This document shows, piece after piece, positions 15,819 to 24,880 of a stretch of 46,834 nt of DNA (positions within the stretch are counted from its first letter, which is position 1; each line of letters opens with the position of its first letter). The DNA is from Clostridiales bacterium UBA1752 (GTDB lineage Bacteria; Bacillota; Clostridia; Oscillospirales; CAG-382). Both the position numbers and the translations under genes were made by a program. The DNA lies in the NCBI GenBank assembly GCA_002314835.1, contig DCHM01000044.1, positions 2,270 to 49,103 of the forward strand, read 5' to 3'. The notes below the pieces were generated by a model, which made no database searches, was not told the origin of the DNA, and saw nothing but the letters and a program-made list of their open reading frames with translations.

Positions 15819-15865
15819 TGTGATTTCCTCCTGTTAATAATATATACATTTTTGTCAACCTCTAA

Positions 15866-15894
15866 ATTATAGCACAGTAGATGCGGTTTTGCAA
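15866..15894 (-). promoter_or_regulatory. Predicted proximal promoter of rpsT
   Basis: Minus strand: TTGCAA (15894-15889), 17-base spacer, TATAAT (15871-15866) with extended TG. Confidence 0.7.
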
Positions 15895-15914
15895 TAGGTA
15901 TTTCAAAAAAATAT

Positions 15915-15945
15915 CTATAAAATACGCACAAAACAACACATACTA
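15915..15945 (+). promoter_or_regulatory. Possible sigma-G promoter for gpr
   Basis: CATACTA at 15939-15945 fits the sigma-G -10 consensus CATWHTA exactly. CTATA at 15915-15919 fits 4 of 5 positions of the -35 GHATR with a 19-base spacer (usual 18). Start near 15952, leader about 43 bases. gpr is forespore-expressed in known spore formers. Confidence 0.4.
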
Positions 15946-15960
15946 ATTGATGCGTAGGTG

Positions 15961-15989
15961 ATTTTATCATACAGAAAGAGATTTGTCAA
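15961..15989 (-). promoter_or_regulatory. Predicted distal promoter of rpsT
   Basis: Minus strand: TTGACA (15989-15984), 17-base spacer, TAAAAT (15966-15961) with extended TG. It lies in the gpr leader and gives an rpsT leader of about 135 bases. Confidence 0.6.
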
Positions 15990-15994
15990 TAACA

Positions 15995-16879
15995 ATGTTT
16001 CAAAAATATACCGATATTGCTATGGAATTGCACGAAATGAGCCTGCAAGGTGGCTTTGACGACGGCATTAAAATAAGCAAAACCGATTTTGCAGGCGTAG
16101 AGGTGAGCGTGGCTGACGTGCCGAGCGGCGCCAACAAGCCAAAGGGCGTATATTATACCCTCGACGTCGGCAGGGTGTGGGAGCAGTCTTTAAAGCTTAG
16201 GCGGCAAAGGTCCGAGGCGATAGCAGGTGTTATAAAGCTGATGACGCGCGGAGCCGGGGACGAGGTGCTGATAGTGGGCATCGGCAACAGGAATATTACG
16301 CCCGATTCGGTAGGACCGCTGACAGCAGACGGCGTGATAGCGACGAGGCATATCAGGAGCCAAAGACCCGAGCTCTATCACAGTATGGGTTGCGGCAACG
16401 TTGCGGTTATCGCGCCCGGGGTTATGGGTCAGACAGGCATAGGGATAGGCGAAGTCGTGCGCGGTATCGTTAAGTCACTGCGCCCGAGCCTCGTCGTTGC
16501 GGTGGATGCGCTCGCGGCACGCAGACTTTCGAGGCTTTGCACCACGGTGCAGATAAGCGACGCAGGTATCGCGCCGGGCTCCGGTGTAGGTAACAGCAGG
16601 GGCGAAATCAGCTATCAGACGCTCGGAGTGCCCGTCGTTGCAATAGGTATGCCGACCGTGGTCGATGCGGCTACGCTCGCCGCAGACTTGACGGGTGAAC
16701 TGCATATCGACGACCGCGCACTGCTCGACGCACTCAAATACGGCAGCGGCAACGGGCTGTTTGTCAGCCCAAAGGATAGCGACGTTATCATAAGGGACGC
16801 CTCGCGTATCATCGCCGACGGCATAAACCTCGCGTTTCACAAAAATATACCTTACGAGGAAATAAACGAATACAGGTAG
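15995..16879 (+). CDS. gpr: Spore germination protease GPR
   Basis: Degrades small acid-soluble spore proteins at germination; made as a zymogen in the forespore. 294 residues from ATG 15995; a TTG at 15983 is also in frame, and the ribosome binding site is weak for both. Family motifs are the TDFAGVEVSVA propeptide region (compare RTDLA), IVGIGNRNITPDSVGP near 88-104, APGVMGQTGI near 140, VVAVDALAARR, and ISDAGIAPGSGVGN. It is shorter than the Bacillus protein (about 370). It is followed by spoIIP, as in many Firmicutes. Confidence 0.93.
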   Translation: MFQKYTDIAMELHEMSLQGGFDDGIKISKTDFAGVEVSVADVPSGANKPKGVYYTLDVGRVWEQSLKLRRQRSEAIAGVIKLMTRGAGDEVLIVGIGNRNITPDSVGPLTADGVIATRHIRSQRPELYHSMGCGNVAVIAPGVMGQTGIGIGEVVRGIVKSLRPSLVVAVDALAARRLSRLCTTVQISDAGIAPGSGVGNSRGEISYQTLGVPVVAIGMPTVVDAATLAADLTGELHIDDRALLDALKYGSGNGLFVSPKDSDVIIRDASRIIADGINLAFHKNIPYEEINEYR

Positions 16880-16930
16880 TCATATTTTAGGTCTTACTTG
16901 CATATATATCTTTGAAAGGATGTGCTTGTT

Positions 16931-17911
16931 GTGTTTAAAGTCAAGACCGTGTTTCTCGCGCTCGTCGCATCTATAGCGACGGGCTTTGCTTTTGCTACTT
17001 TGCCAAAGGTGGCGTCGCAGGTGCCACAGGCTCTGACCGATGCGGTGGCAGATAGGCAAAACGTATTCGGCGACGTCGTATGGCTGCCACCGCAAACGAG
17101 TGAGGAAACAAGCGAGCAAGCGGAGAAAATATATGACAATTACGTCGAGACGGTCAATCTCTGCTGGTATTCGGCAGGCGACGAGCCGCAGGTTTTGACG
17201 ATAAATTACAGCAGCTATCGCGTGGACGCGAGCAAATACGTCGGCAAGACACTGCCGTTTTGCGTAGCCGACTATGCAAAGCCGACGGTGCTTATCCTGC
17301 ATACCCACGGCAGCGAAAGCTATCTCGCGAGCGGATGTAGCGGATATAACGATGACGCAACCTTCCGCAGTACAAACGGCGACGACGGGGTAGTGGCTGT
17401 TGGGCGCGAAATGGCTCGCGTGCTGAGGCAAAACGGTATAGGCGTCATACACGACGAAACGATGTACGACCTCGAGGACTTTAATACCTCTTATACTCGC
17501 TCAAATAAGGCAGTGCAGGACTGGCTTTTGCAATATCCGTCTATAGTCTGCGTGATAGACCTGCACCGAGATTCGATATTCACGTCGGACGGTCAAAACC
17601 AAAAGCCGATAGTAACGCTGTCGGGGCAGGACACCGCGCAGATTATGCTCGTCGTCGGTACTGACGAAACGGGCAGCGGCCATCCAAATTGGCAACAAAA
17701 CCTCACCTTTGCCGCCAACCTGCAAAGCACTCTCAACGAGCTGTATCCTATGCTCGCAAGGCCTGTCAATATAAGGGACTGGCCCTTTAATCAGATGCTT
17801 TGCACGGGCTATCTGCTCGTCGAGGTCGGCTCGTGCGGCAACACCCTGCAGGAGGCGCTAAACGCCGCCACCTGCCTTGGTAACGCGTTGACGTCACTTT
17901 TAATGAAATAA
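16931..17911 (+). CDS. spoIIP: Stage II sporulation protein P
   Basis: Cell-wall amidase/endopeptidase that acts with SpoIID and SpoIIM during engulfment. Signal anchor residues 1-24. Motifs of the SpoIIP family are HTHGSESYL near residues 123-131, VIDLHRDS near 210, and VEVGSCGNT near 296; the His and Glu residues are the likely zinc ligands and catalytic group. Start taken as GTG 16931, 10 bases after GAAAGGA (16914-16920); the GTG at 16922 is only 1 base away. 326 residues, compact compared with about 400 in Bacillus. Forms a unit with gpr, with a 51-base gap. Confidence 0.92.
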   Translation: MFKVKTVFLALVASIATGFAFATLPKVASQVPQALTDAVADRQNVFGDVVWLPPQTSEETSEQAEKIYDNYVETVNLCWYSAGDEPQVLTINYSSYRVDASKYVGKTLPFCVADYAKPTVLILHTHGSESYLASGCSGYNDDATFRSTNGDDGVVAVGREMARVLRQNGIGVIHDETMYDLEDFNTSYTRSNKAVQDWLLQYPSIVCVIDLHRDSIFTSDGQNQKPIVTLSGQDTAQIMLVVGTDETGSGHPNWQQNLTFAANLQSTLNELYPMLARPVNIRDWPFNQMLCTGYLLVEVGSCGNTLQEALNAATCLGNALTSLLMK

Positions 17912-17998
17912 ATCTCCCTTTGGAGTTTTATTTCAATTCATGCGCAAAGCGTAATTCGTTTTTTACATAAAAACACCGACTGAAAAAGTCGGTGTTTT
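17906..17998. repeat. Double-hairpin element, copy B
   Basis: Hairpin 1 (17906-17933: AAATAAA-T-CTCC / GGAG-T-TTTATTT) overlaps the spoIIP stop codon. Then comes TTTATTTCAATTCATG (17927-17942, identical to copy A), and the hairpin 17970-17998. Stem bases differ from copy A but pairing is kept. Confidence 0.5.
17970..17998. terminator. Bidirectional terminator (AAAACACCGACT/AGTCGGTGTTTT)
   Basis: 12-bp stem with a GAAAA loop between convergent spoIIP and the PBP gene. Stem identical to the terminator at 13988-14012. Confidence 0.88.
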
Positions 17999-18011
17999 CT
18001 CTATTTCTTTA

Positions 18012-20747
18012 CTATTCCCCGTCTGTTTCGGTCTTGCCGACCCAGTGTTCGAGGCAGACGCGGTTTTTGGCTTTTACCCTGGACGAATTGAGATAGCCCA
18101 TATAAGTGCCTTCGGGTAGTAGGTACCTCCAGTATGATACCGACTCGCTTTCGGGCGGAGTATAATCGTCGGGCACGGGATACCACAGATAACCGCCGTC
18201 GTAAACGCGCAGGTTTTTATACAGCACGCGGTCAACCTTGCGCAGACTGACCTGTATGATATTTTCCTTTGGGCAGTTGCAGCCGTCGAGGCAGACTGCT
18301 TCGGTAACGCTGTCGTAATCAACGAGGATGTGGCAGTCACATTGCTCGGTAGGCACGGTGTCTTTTGTATAAACGCCGTCGTTATAGACTACTGCCATTT
18401 CGCCGTTCATAACTCCGAGGTCGGCGTAGCAGGCTTCGCACGGAGCCTTGCCCGAAATCGAGCAGTATGACACGCCCGTAACTACGTCGGCAGGGACGGT
18501 AAACGCCTTGGTGTAAGGTATATTGTTTGCTTCGTGCCACTGATATATTTTAAGCATGACGGTATTCCACGCCTGAGTTGCGGGGTTGCCGTTAGAAACG
18601 ATAGTCTTGTTGTTGTCGTAGCCGTACCAGCTGCAGATAACGTAGTCGGGAGTATAGCCGCAGAAATATCTGTCCTTGTAGTCGTTGGTCAAACCTGTTT
18701 TACCGCAGACCTCGAGGCCCTTGAATTGCTTATAGAAATTGACGTCGGTGCGCGAGGTACCGTAAGAGCCCTTGATAACGCCTACCATGAGCTGCGTCAT
18801 AATATAGCAGGTTGATTCTTTATAAACGATGCGCGGAGTGGTGGTATTGTCGATGATGACGTTGCCTGCACTGTCGCGTACCTCCGAGAAGGTGCGCGCC
18901 TTGATAAACATACCGCCGTTGGCGAGTACGCTGTAAGCCTGCGTCATTTCGCGCACTGTGACGCCGTAGGTAAACGAACCGAGTGCCAGAGGCGAAACCT
19001 GCTTGTCTGAGTAAGTCGTGCCGTCGTCGTACTTGACGCTTTCGACGAGGGTGGTAAAGCCGAGATTGTTAACCATATTGTCAAACACGGTATCGACGCC
19101 GAGCATGAGGCAGGTGCGGACGGCTACGGTGTTGAGTGAACGCTGGACGGCGTAGCTGAGATTGCATTTACCTGCGAAGGTCAGCGAAGAGTTGTAAGGC
19201 CAATAGGTGTCGGTGTCTGCGTAGTATATTACGGGCGAGTCGTCAACCGAGCTGCCGTAGGTGTAGAGACCTTTTTCGATGGCGAGCGAATATACCGACA
19301 GCGGTTTTACAGACGAACCGCACTGACGCTTTGACTGTGTGGCGCGGTTAAGGCCTCTGTTGGTGGTCTTTTCGCCTCTGCCGCCTCTGATGGCGAGTAG
19401 GTCGCCGGTGTAGGGGTCCATGACGCACATGGCACCCTGGGCCTTGATACCCGTGGTTGATTCCCAATATTCGTCCTTTGTATATACCTCATCTACTATC
19501 GCCTGTATGTCGGGATTCATGCAGGTGACTATCTGCAGACCGCCCGAATACAGCATGCGCGAAGCGGTAACTTTGTCGCAGCTATATGTCTCCATGAGCG
19601 CGTCAATAACGTCGTCCATTACCGCGTCGAGATAGTAATTGCGTATCTTTGTGGACGAGTCGGACGACGAATCATCGTCCTCGTCGGATTTGAGATACAG
19701 CGGAGCGTCGTAAGCCTCGTCAAACTGCTCTTGCGTAATCTTGCCCTGCTCGAGCATGAGCTTTAGCACGAGGTTGCGGCGCGTGAGGTTGTTTTCGGGG
19801 TGGAGTACTGGGTCGTAAGCGATAGGCGATTTGCCTATGCTGGCTATCGCAGCACATTCGACGAGCGTCAGCTCGGACAGCTCCTTGCCAAAATAGGTTT
19901 GTGCCGCGGCTTTGACGCCGTTGGAGTTTTGCGACAGATAAATCGTGTTGAGATACATCTCGAGTATCTCTGATTTTGTAAACTCTTTTTCGACGTACAG
20001 CGCTCTGAACATCTCCTGCACCTTGCGCTGTATGGTCGTTTCGTTTTCGCCTGAGACGTTTTTGATAAGCTGCTGAGTGATAGTCGAGCCGCCGCCGTAG
20101 TTGCTGCTGGTCGGCATAAAAAAGTTGTAAACCGCCGAGAGCGTACGCTTGGCATCGACGCCGTTGTGAGTCATAAATCTCTGGTCCTCGACCGCAATAT
20201 ACGCGTTAATGAGCGTCTGCGGAATGTCCTCAAATTGAGCCCACATACGGTTTTCCTCGCCGTAGAGGCGGTCGTCCTCGAGCTCTATCTCTTCGCCGAG
20301 GTCGTTGACGTAATAGAGCGAGGTCGAGAGTGACGAGTCAAACTTTAGGTTGTCGAGGCCCGTATATGTCGGGTCAACGTAGTTTTTGATATAAACGACA
20401 AACGCGAGTGCCGCCGCGGCTCCGGTTATCATCAGCACGAGCAACAGCGTCAGCACGAGGTTGATGGCGTAGCCTATCACCTTGCGGACGATAGTAAACA
20501 GTATGCCGAAGGTGACCTTTGCGGTAGCCTTTGCTATTTCGCCGCCTGCGCTCGGCTCTTGCTCTGCAGGCTCTTCGGCGTGCCACAGGCCCTTAAATAC
20601 CGCCGTGCCTGAGCTCGCTATATCGTCACCTGATACGGTCGGCTCGGGCTTTGAGGGGGCTTCTTTTTTAGCCGGCTCTGCCTTTTTTGCGACCGTCAGC
20701 TTTGATTTTAGCTGTGCCAATAGCTTTTTTACGTCTGTTTTTGCCAA
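18012..20747 (-). CDS. Class A penicillin-binding protein (transglycosylase/transpeptidase)
   Basis: Polymerises and cross-links peptidoglycan at the outer face of the membrane. 911 residues. Start TTG 20747, because GGAGGT lies 6 bases upstream and the protein then begins MAKTDVKKLLAQ. A cytoplasmic tail of about 95 residues is followed by a TM helix. The GT51 domain shows AYIAVEDQRFMTHNGVD (catalytic Glu near 186), GGGSTITQQLIKN and EMYLNTIYL. The transpeptidase domain has SSVK (Ser near 477), SLN in RSLNTVAV, and KTG in CGKTGLTND. A C-terminal extension of about 130 residues has six or more Cys (SISGKAPCEACYADLG and CLDGCNC). It lies 16 bases after dnaE, an uncommon partner. Confidence 0.93.
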   Translation of the reverse strand: MAKTDVKKLLAQLKSKLTVAKKAEPAKKEAPSKPEPTVSGDDIASSGTAVFKGLWHAEEPAEQEPSAGGEIAKATAKVTFGILFTIVRKVIGYAINLVLTLLLVLMITGAAAALAFVVYIKNYVDPTYTGLDNLKFDSSLSTSLYYVNDLGEEIELEDDRLYGEENRMWAQFEDIPQTLINAYIAVEDQRFMTHNGVDAKRTLSAVYNFFMPTSSNYGGGSTITQQLIKNVSGENETTIQRKVQEMFRALYVEKEFTKSEILEMYLNTIYLSQNSNGVKAAAQTYFGKELSELTLVECAAIASIGKSPIAYDPVLHPENNLTRRNLVLKLMLEQGKITQEQFDEAYDAPLYLKSDEDDDSSSDSSTKIRNYYLDAVMDDVIDALMETYSCDKVTASRMLYSGGLQIVTCMNPDIQAIVDEVYTKDEYWESTTGIKAQGAMCVMDPYTGDLLAIRGGRGEKTTNRGLNRATQSKRQCGSSVKPLSVYSLAIEKGLYTYGSSVDDSPVIYYADTDTYWPYNSSLTFAGKCNLSYAVQRSLNTVAVRTCLMLGVDTVFDNMVNNLGFTTLVESVKYDDGTTYSDKQVSPLALGSFTYGVTVREMTQAYSVLANGGMFIKARTFSEVRDSAGNVIIDNTTTPRIVYKESTCYIMTQLMVGVIKGSYGTSRTDVNFYKQFKGLEVCGKTGLTNDYKDRYFCGYTPDYVICSWYGYDNNKTIVSNGNPATQAWNTVMLKIYQWHEANNIPYTKAFTVPADVVTGVSYCSISGKAPCEACYADLGVMNGEMAVVYNDGVYTKDTVPTEQCDCHILVDYDSVTEAVCLDGCNCPKENIIQVSLRKVDRVLYKNLRVYDGGYLWYPVPDDYTPPESESVSYWRYLLPEGTYMGYLNSSRVKAKNRVCLEHWVGKTETDGE

Positions 20748-20763
20748 AATGATACCTCCGTTA

Positions 20764-23700
20764 TCACTTGACGGCGACGTTGCCGTCACCGAGGAGTGCT
20801 GTGAGCTGAGTCGTCAGCTCTGTGGTTATGCAGGTTCCCGAACCCTTGGGAGCCTTTAGTGATTTGTCTTTTTCAAAATACAGCGCTACGCTGTCTGCGC
20901 CGGGGTGCTTGGCAATCAGAGTGAGTGCCTTATTAAGTACCGCCGAATTGCGCTCGTTAATGCGCAAAAACAGCTTGCGCGGCGGATTGGCGACCGTTTC
21001 GCTCGCTATCTGCGACGCCGACTGCAAAAGCAGCTTGACCTCGTCCTCGGCGTCGTCGCTCACAGCCTCCTTGAGAGTGGCACTGCAGGTAAAGCAGTAA
21101 ACGTCACCCTCCTTCAGTTGCTCTGAGTATTTATCGTAATCGTTGGGGAATACGACGACTTCTATCTCGCCGTACAGGTCCTCGGCGGTCAGTATCGCCA
21201 TTTGCTTGCCCGTCTTGGTGACCTTGTTTTGCCGCTTTGAAACGATGGCGACGTATTTGACCGTTGTTTTTTCGGGTATGCTGCCCGAAACCAAGCCCTG
21301 ATAAAGCTGTTCTGACGTCAGTGCTCCCGTCGAAGCTATGACGTGCTTGTATCTTTCAAGCGGATGCCCCGAAAGGTATAACCCCGAGAGATATTTCTCG
21401 TCCGAAAGGCGCGTCTGCAGGGGATATTCGTCAACCTCGCGGTATTGCATTTCGAGCATATCCGATTGGTCTTCGCTGCCGAAAATAGAAATTTGACCTT
21501 CATAGCTCTTGCTCTTTCGGCGCGATACCGATTCTATGGCTTCGTCAAGTGCCGAAATCAGCCTGCTGCGGTATATGCCAAAGCTGTCGAGTGCTCCGCA
21601 ACGGATAAGAGACTCAAACATCCTCGTGTTGCCGAACCCCGCCGTGCGCTCGATAAGGTCGGCAGGGGAGGCAAAGAGGCGCTTTTGACGCTCGGTAATC
21701 AGATTGCCGGCAAAGACGCTGCCGACGTTTTTGATAGAAGCAAGCCCAAATCTGATGCCGTCGCCCTCTATGGCAAAGTTGCCGTAGCTCTTGTTGACGT
21801 CCGGCGGATAAACCTCGATGCCCATTTCGTGGCACTCGTCGATGTATTGCTTCATCTTGTTTGTGTCGCCCGTGACCGAACAGAGCAGGGCACACATATA
21901 TTCCTTTGGATAATGAGCTTTGAGATAAGCCGTGCGGTAAGCCAAAACGGCATAAGCCGCCGCGTGGCTCTTGTTAAACGCGTATTTTGCAAACTCGCGC
22001 ATACGCTCAAAGATGTCCTCCGCGATTGCAGGGTCAACGCCGTTTGCCTTTGCGCCTTCGACGAATGCGCCGTACTCGTTCTCCATGATGTCGGCGTGTT
22101 TTTTTGCCATCGCCTTGCGCAGTATGTCTGCGTGGCCGTAGGTAAAGCCCGAAAGTGCTCGGCATATCTGCATAACCTGCTCCTGATAGAGCATACAGCC
22201 GTAGGTGCCCTTTAATATCGGCTCTACAAGCGGATGCGGATAGCTGATGGCGCTCGGATTTGCGCGGCCTGCGAGGAAATCGGGTATGCTCTTCATGGGT
22301 CCCGGGCGATATAGGCTGATAGCCGAGATTATATCCTCGAGGCAAAAAGGCTTCATCTTAGTGAGCAACGCCCTCATGCCGTCGCTCTCGAGCTGAAACA
22401 GTCCCGTCGATTTGCCTGCCGACAAAAGCTTGTTTGTCAGCTCGTCGTCGTAGCTAATTTTTTGCAGGTCAAAGTCCGGCAAGCTCTCTTTGACGTAATT
22501 GCTCGCGTTTTGGAGTATGGTAAGATATCTCAGTCCGAGGAAATCTATCTTTAGCAGACCGAGCTCTGCCACCGTAGTCATGGTGTACTGCGTCACGGGT
22601 GCTCCGTCGCCCATAGCCAAAGGCATATAAGCGGTTATCGGCTTGTCGGTTATCACAACGCCGGTGGCGTGGGTAGAGGTATTGCGCGGACGCCCCTCCA
22701 TGCGTATGGCGTAGTCTATGAGACGGTGAGTATCGGTGTCGGCGTCGTAACGCTTTTTGAGGTCCGGGGTGCTCGATAGCGCGTCGGAAAGCGTGACACC
22801 TATCTGACGTGGAATGAGCTTTGCAATCTCATCCACCGCGGCGTAGGTCATACCGAGAGCCCTGCCGGTATCTCTGATAGCCTGCCTTGCCGCCATGGTG
22901 CCGAAGGTGATAATCTGCGCCACGTGCGAGCGCCCGTACTTTTCGCTGACGTAATCAATGACCTCGCCTCTGCGCTCGTCGCAAAAGTCGATGTCTATAT
23001 CGGGCATCGAAACTCTCTCGGGGTTTAAAAACCTCTCAAAGAGCAGACCGTATTTGATAGGGTCGATGTCGGTGATACCGAGGCAATAAGCCGCGAGCGA
23101 GCCGACGGCACTGCCTCTGCCGGGTCCTACGGGGATGCCGCGAAATTTGGCATACCTTACAAAGTCCTGCACTATGAGGAAATACTCGTTAAAGCCCATG
23201 CGGTCGATGATGCCGAGCTCGTATCTGAGCCTGTCGGCATACTCGTCGCTCTTTGTCAAAAGTCCTGCCTCTGCTCTCTTATTATAGCCTTCGACGCAGA
23301 GGTTATATAGATATTTTGCCGCCGTAAAGCCGTTTGGCACGTTAAATGCCGGCAGGTGGGTGGCTTTGAAATCAAAATCAAAATTGCATTCGTCCGCTAT
23401 TCTTGCGGTATTGGCTATAGCATCGGGACAGTCGGCAAACAGGTTTTCCATTTCGGATGACGATTTGAGATAATATTCGTCGCCCTCCATGCCGAGCTTG
23501 AGCTCCTGCAACGTAGTACCCGTTGCAACGGCGGATAGCAGTCTCTGCAGCTCACTGTCACTGCTCTTGATATAATGCACGTCGTTTGTTGCAACGAGGG
23601 GTATGCCCGTGCTCTTTGAGATAGCCATTACGGCGTCGCAAACCTGCCTGTCCTGCGGCAGACCGTGCCTTTGCAATTCAAGATAAAATCCGTCTCTGAA

Positions 23701-24192
23701 AGTTTGCTTAAACCACAGGGCGTGTTCACGGGCTTTGGATATGTCGCCCTGCAAAACCGTCTTTGGTATAATGCCCGAAAGGCACGCCGACAGGCATATA
23801 ATGCCGTCGCTGTATTTGGCCAAAGTGTCCTTGTCGGTACGCGGCTTTTGATAAAATCCGCGTGTAAACCCGCGCGAAACGATTTCGACTATGTTTTTAT
23901 ATCCCGTTTCGTTTTTTGCGAGCAGTATAAGGTGAGAATAGTCGGTGTCGATGGGATATTGCTTGTCGTCCATAGAGCGCGGAGCCACGTAAACCTCGCA
24001 ACCTATGATCGGCTTGATGCCTGCTTTGCGGCAGGCTTTATAAAAATCTACCGCACCGTACAGTACGCCGTGGTCGGTGATGGCTACGGCGTTTTGCCCT
24101 GCGGCGATGACGGCATCGGGAATCTCGGCTATTCGGCAGGCGCCGTCGAGCAGGCTGTATTCGGTATGCAGGTGCAAATGAACGTACCCCAC
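20764..24192 (-). CDS. dnaE: DNA polymerase III alpha subunit, DnaE type
   Basis: Replicative polymerase subunit. 1142 residues, normal for DnaE. Start GTG 24192 with AAAGGAAA upstream. The N-terminal PHP domain has HLHTEYSLLDGA; the polymerase core shows VGPGRGSAVGSLAAYCLGI, PDIDIDFCDERRGEV (the catalytic Asp residues) and STHATGVV. The tandem HhH region follows YAFNKSHAAAYAVLAYRTAYLK. The OB domain is near 990-1060 (TGKQMAILTAEDLYGEIEVVVFP). It starts 15 bases after the whiA stop. murB-whiA-dnaE order matches the arrangement in many Clostridia except for missing genes noted under whiA. Confidence 0.96.
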   Translation of the reverse strand: MGYVHLHLHTEYSLLDGACRIAEIPDAVIAAGQNAVAITDHGVLYGAVDFYKACRKAGIKPIIGCEVYVAPRSMDDKQYPIDTDYSHLILLAKNETGYKNIVEIVSRGFTRGFYQKPRTDKDTLAKYSDGIICLSACLSGIIPKTVLQGDISKAREHALWFKQTFRDGFYLELQRHGLPQDRQVCDAVMAISKSTGIPLVATNDVHYIKSSDSELQRLLSAVATGTTLQELKLGMEGDEYYLKSSSEMENLFADCPDAIANTARIADECNFDFDFKATHLPAFNVPNGFTAAKYLYNLCVEGYNKRAEAGLLTKSDEYADRLRYELGIIDRMGFNEYFLIVQDFVRYAKFRGIPVGPGRGSAVGSLAAYCLGITDIDPIKYGLLFERFLNPERVSMPDIDIDFCDERRGEVIDYVSEKYGRSHVAQIITFGTMAARQAIRDTGRALGMTYAAVDEIAKLIPRQIGVTLSDALSSTPDLKKRYDADTDTHRLIDYAIRMEGRPRNTSTHATGVVITDKPITAYMPLAMGDGAPVTQYTMTTVAELGLLKIDFLGLRYLTILQNASNYVKESLPDFDLQKISYDDELTNKLLSAGKSTGLFQLESDGMRALLTKMKPFCLEDIISAISLYRPGPMKSIPDFLAGRANPSAISYPHPLVEPILKGTYGCMLYQEQVMQICRALSGFTYGHADILRKAMAKKHADIMENEYGAFVEGAKANGVDPAIAEDIFERMREFAKYAFNKSHAAAYAVLAYRTAYLKAHYPKEYMCALLCSVTGDTNKMKQYIDECHEMGIEVYPPDVNKSYGNFAIEGDGIRFGLASIKNVGSVFAGNLITERQKRLFASPADLIERTAGFGNTRMFESLIRCGALDSFGIYRSRLISALDEAIESVSRRKSKSYEGQISIFGSEDQSDMLEMQYREVDEYPLQTRLSDEKYLSGLYLSGHPLERYKHVIASTGALTSEQLYQGLVSGSIPEKTTVKYVAIVSKRQNKVTKTGKQMAILTAEDLYGEIEVVVFPNDYDKYSEQLKEGDVYCFTCSATLKEAVSDDAEDEVKLLLQSASQIASETVANPPRKLFLRINERNSAVLNKALTLIAKHPGADSVALYFEKDKSLKAPKGSGTCITTELTTQLTALLGDGNVAVK

Positions 24193-24207
24193 GGCGTTTC
24201 CTTTCTG

Positions 24208-24876
24208 TCAGATAGATTCTGCGATTTGTATTATTCTCTCGAATCTGTGCTTTATACCCGATTTGGTGATTGCGTTTGCAAAATAAGGTCTCAGTGCCTC
24301 GAGGCTTTCCTCGGGGTGGTCGAGCCTGATGTCGGCGGCTTCCTTTAGCTCGGGAGGCAATTTTTGATATTCCTTTGCATCCATCAGCTTTTTTATCGCG
24401 CTTAGCTGCTCTGCGGATGCCCGTGACGAGCGGTTGATGTTGGCAGTTAACGCGTTGCTCGTGCGGTTTACCTCCTGCCTGAGGTCGTGCATGACGGCTT
24501 CCTGTATCATAACTATCGAAAATTTTTCGGCACCGATCAGCGTCAAAAAATCCTCGGCGTCGTCTCGCCTTTTGTAATATAATATTTCTCTGCCGCCTCT
24601 CGTGCTGATGCAGGGCTGTATCCCGTGGTCTGCCAAAACTCCGGCAACGTAGTATCTAAAGTCACCGCCGACGTGCAGTACCAGCTCACAACGCTTGTCC
24701 GGCTCCGAAACGTAGCCGCGCGATGCAAATACGCCGCGCAAAAACATACCGTCGCATTTGTCACATTTTGTCTCAAACTGCCTCTGTTCGATGCCGCAGA
24801 CGTACGCGTCGTGACAGCAGCCTTTGACGGGTATGTTATCGTATAAGTATTGTTTTATCTCGTTGCAAAATGACAT
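24208..24876 (-). CDS. whiA: Shortened WhiA-family DNA-binding protein
   Basis: WhiA proteins join a LAGLIDADG fold to a C-terminal helix-turn-helix and influence cell division and chromosome segregation. Family features here: MSFCNEIKQYL at the start, GCC at 19-21, MFLRGVFASRGYVSEPD at 44-60, LIGAEK near 113, RQEVNRTSNALTANINRS at 133-150, and the C-terminal HTH ending ITKSGIKHRFERIIQIAE. It has 222 residues against about 315 usually: after GCCHDAYVCGI the protein jumps to the region before FLRG, so the first LAGLIDADG repeat (about 95 residues) is missing. Cys20, 21, 27, 38 and 41 cluster at the junction (KCDKCDG) and might bind metal. rapZ and yvcK, which usually precede whiA, are absent; it follows murB by 4 bases. 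Confidence 0.88.
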   Translation of the reverse strand: MSFCNEIKQYLYDNIPVKGCCHDAYVCGIEQRQFETKCDKCDGMFLRGVFASRGYVSEPDKRCELVLHVGGDFRYYVAGVLADHGIQPCISTRGGREILYYKRRDDAEDFLTLIGAEKFSIVMIQEAVMHDLRQEVNRTSNALTANINRSSRASAEQLSAIKKLMDAKEYQKLPPELKEAADIRLDHPEESLEALRPYFANAITKSGIKHRFERIIQIAESI

Positions 24877-24880
24877 GGCT

